The notes beneath the pieces were generated by a model. That model worked only from the letters and a program-made list of their open reading frames with translations, ran no database searches and was not told the DNA's origin. Shown in pieces: positions 62,117 to 64,000 of a stretch of DNA of 64,000 nucleotides. The position numbers and the translations under genes were made by a program. Source of the stretch: Pelagihabitans sp963760375 (GTDB taxonomy: Bacteria > Bacteroidota > Bacteroidia > Flavobacteriales > Flavobacteriaceae); the NCBI GenBank assembly GCA_963760375.1, contig CAVXCS010000005.1, positions 1,240,001 through 1,304,000 on the forward strand. The letters run 5' to 3'. Numbering within the stretch: the first letter of the stretch is position 1; each line of letters begins with the position of its first letter.

Positions 62117-63005
62117 ATAACCTATAATGCAGATCGATTTTGAAGATGGCACTGTCGTTGAAATTGGCGTTGAGTTGGTTACGGTCGTTGCCGAATATAT
62201 ATTGAAGCCACTGAAATATCAACTTTGTCGCGCTTGTCGAAAACCCGATACGAACGAAAGAAAGCATAGTCCAATTTAAAATCCAGCAGCAGGGCAGGGG
62301 TGATTTGGTACTTGAGATAGGAATGAATCTAATTGAAATTTTTGTTTATATAATAATGATTATTAGTCTCATTTTTAATTATATAGAAAGTTTCTATGCC
62401 GTCAAAATTCATTTCGGTCCACGAAGTTTCGCTTAACTGATAATTAAGATCTACCCGTATCGGCAATAAGAGGTTTGCTTCAAAGCGGTCGTCCTGGCCG
62501 CTATAATAAAGACCCAAGAGCGTTACGATCAGGGGGCCATATGCCTCATTGTTCACAAAAAGGCCCAGCGAATGTTTTAAACGGGCCGATTTGATTTTTG
62601 TTACCAAGGTCAGCATCCCCAATTGTGCCCCGCTTTTAAATCCTGATGGAAATCGGTCGCGATCTTCGGGACGATCATATAGGTGGCGCTCCAAACTTCG
62701 CCATATCGTTGATGGAGCCCTAAGTTCAATCCAAGTACATATAAAGCAGTGGTTTCGGGTAGTTGGAGGTCTAAAATCAGTTGGGTGCCATTCCCAAAAA
62801 AACCGGTAAGCAAGGTCGATTTCTCGCCAAGAACCACCGGCAGGTTCAATTCCAGGGCCCATTCTTTGATTCTTGTTGAACCCGGCACTTCTTCAAAATT
62901 AGCGTTGGGCGTGGTGGCGTAATGGAATTTTCCCAGATCGAGATAGTCCTGCCCACAAGAACCGACAAGGCGTAAACACAAGACAAAGACCAAGCCATAT
63001 TTCAT
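62076..63005 (-). pseudogene. DUF6268 outer-membrane beta-barrel protein, decayed
   Basis: A former barrel protein with a signal peptide at its start (MKYGLVFVLCLRLVGSCGQ, ATG at 63005) split over three frames. The first frame shift is at a run of four C (62628-62631 on the plus strand); the second frame contains an in-frame TAG at 62329-62331, followed by the coding-like SYLKYQITPALLLDFKLDY; a second shift lies in an AT-dinucleotide run (62194-62203), after which the frame ends at 62076 (IFGNDRNQLNANFND). The segments SLGLFVNNEAYGPLIVTLLG, KIATDFHQDL and FKIDLHYRLYF fit DUF6268. With two frameshifts and one nonsense codon it is very likely non-functional. Confidence 0.8.
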
Positions 63006-63153
63006 AGTGATGCCTTTAAACATGGAGAAAGGTATATACTTCACCTAATTCACAAGCCATTAAGATTATTTTATTTTGGATTGGGGCCACAATTCAAAAA
63101 TAATTCCCCAACTTAGATTGGAGATTCCCCTCCAACCCTTAATCCACAATCGT

Positions 63154-64000
63154 ATGAAAAACATCGGAATAGGTGCTTTCGACCTCTTTTTGCACTTCAA
63201 AAAAAACAATGGCACCAACCGTACGATATCCTATTTGTTGGTGTTGGCCGTCTTGAACTTGTCCACAAGCTGTTCCTACTATAAAGTGAAGGATATTCAA
63301 ATTGACAAAGATCAATTGGCTCAGCAGATTCAAACGTTCAATGCAGCGCGTAATTATGCCATCATCAACAAGACATGGCATTTGGAGAATTTGGTGGTGA
63401 ACGATGACGAACGCACCATGTCGGGAACGGTACAGGCCCTATGGACGGAACACAGCTATGAAAAAATACGGGAATCCAAAAAAACACATCGGTATAAAAA
63501 GGACGAAAAGCAACCTTTGAACGAGCTCTATTTTACGGTTACGATGGCCAAATCACCAATGGCGGGCGAATCCTTGACCATACCCTTCGAGAATATCACT
63601 GCCATATCCGTAAATGATAAAAATACGGGGCGTACCGTATTAAATATTGCCGCCGGTACCATTGGTGCCTTTTTCGCCACGATGCTCATCATCGTTGCCC
63701 TAAAAAGTTCTTGTCCGTTCGTCTACGTCAAAGATGGCACAGCTTACGTTTTTCAAGGGGAACTCTACCCGGGGATTATCACGGCCAACCTGCAACGATT
63801 GGATTATTTGCAACTACCGGATATCCAGACCGAAGCCGGTCAACTGATATTGAAAGTGACCAATGAACTTAGAGAAGTGCAATATACCGATATGCTTCAG
63901 TTATGGATCATTGAACATGAAGCCGGAGAATTGGTGGTACTGGATAAAAACGGTCGGCCACAGTTTTTTTCCAACTTGCACCCGCCAGTGTCGGCCATTG
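63154..64000 (+). CDS. Lipoprotein of unknown family, 3' end outside window
   Basis: Starts at ATG 63154 and remains open to the right edge (282 codons visible). It begins MKNIGIGAFDLFLHFKKN and carries a lipobox-like VLAVLNLSTSCSYYKVKD, with Cys about residue 40, so the signal is long. A membrane segment occurs at about 165-185 (IGAFFATMLIIVAL) and then motifs SCPFVYVKDGTAYVFQGELY and LREVQYTDMLQLWIIEHE. I recall similar large flavobacterial lipoproteins but cannot name the family. It is not a shadow of another frame; there is no competing gene here. Confidence 0.6.
   Translation, partial: MKNIGIGAFDLFLHFKKNNGTNRTISYLLVLAVLNLSTSCSYYKVKDIQIDKDQLAQQIQTFNAARNYAIINKTWHLENLVVNDDERTMSGTVQALWTEHSYEKIRESKKTHRYKKDEKQPLNELYFTVTMAKSPMAGESLTIPFENITAISVNDKNTGRTVLNIAAGTIGAFFATMLIIVALKSSCPFVYVKDGTAYVFQGELYPGIITANLQRLDYLQLPDIQTEAGQLILKVTNELREVQYTDMLQLWIIEHEAGELVVLDKNGRPQFFSNLHPPVSAI

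Overview
The window looks like chromosomal DNA of a marine-type Flavobacteriaceae bacterium (phylum Bacteroidota); the genus is not certain, and a Muricauda/Maribacter-like relative is only a guess. The reasons are the many Bacteroidota-typical families (GLPGLI protein with a TonB-dependent receptor, DUF6268 barrel, DUF4369 thioredoxin lipoprotein, fused E1 alpha/beta dehydrogenases, BNR-repeat secreted protein), the lack of obvious Shine-Dalgarno sequences, and several promoters with the Bacteroidota -7 element TAnnTTTG. I saw no tRNA, rRNA, insertion sequence, prophage or CRISPR array.

Layout. 1-5.6 kb: a nitrilase cut by the left edge, then a minus-strand locus of two small secreted two-cysteine proteins, a GLPGLI protein and a TonB-dependent receptor. 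5.6-16.3 kb: fused E1 dehydrogenase, a catalytically dead-looking M1-like protein fused to a beta-barrel, LOG protein, UvrA, a Tudor-like protein and a TIGR03915/DUF4130 DNA-repair protein. 16.3-17.3 kb: a LexA/CI-like self-cleaving repressor, divergent from the repair genes across an AT-rich region with three palindromic operators. 17.3-31.6 kb: mostly housekeeping and envelope genes (GGT, ACP phosphodiesterase, GlmM, sterol-desaturase-like protein, lipid A-type acyltransferase, rhomboid, lipoproteins, large FAD/Fe-S oxidoreductase). 32-41 kb: chorismate synthase, two paralogous dicarboxylate symporters (the second frameshifted), DCC protein, a heptamer repeat, MutS2 without Smr domain, a lipoprotein, and uracil-DNA glycosylase. 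41-50 kb: a cytosolic substrate-binding-like protein with a nucleoside phosphorylase, DUF1835, SUI1 factor, metallo-beta-lactamase-fold hydrolase, 2-oxoglutarate oxygenase, a second fused E1, a lipocalin-like protein and an OmpA lipoprotein.

50.1-56.2 kb is the most interesting unit: an eight-gene, tightly packed plus-strand cluster with a flavoprotein, a methyltransferase, a type III polyketide synthase, an enoyl-reductase-like SDR, a FabZ-like dehydratase, a KAS, an acyl carrier protein and a small membrane protein. It reads as a dedicated mini fatty-acid synthase feeding a type III PKS, whose product is then methylated and oxidised or reduced (a phenolic-lipid or alkylquinone-type compound by analogy with Streptomyces srsABC; the product is inference).

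56.2-64 kb: TerC protein, a hibernation factor, small hypotheticals, a 1.1-kaa BNR-repeat protein, a decayed DUF6268 barrel gene (two frameshifts and a nonsense codon) and a lipoprotein running off the right edge. DNA-repair functions (uvrA, TIGR03915, LexA-like repressor, mutS2, ung) recur in the window but are not one operon.
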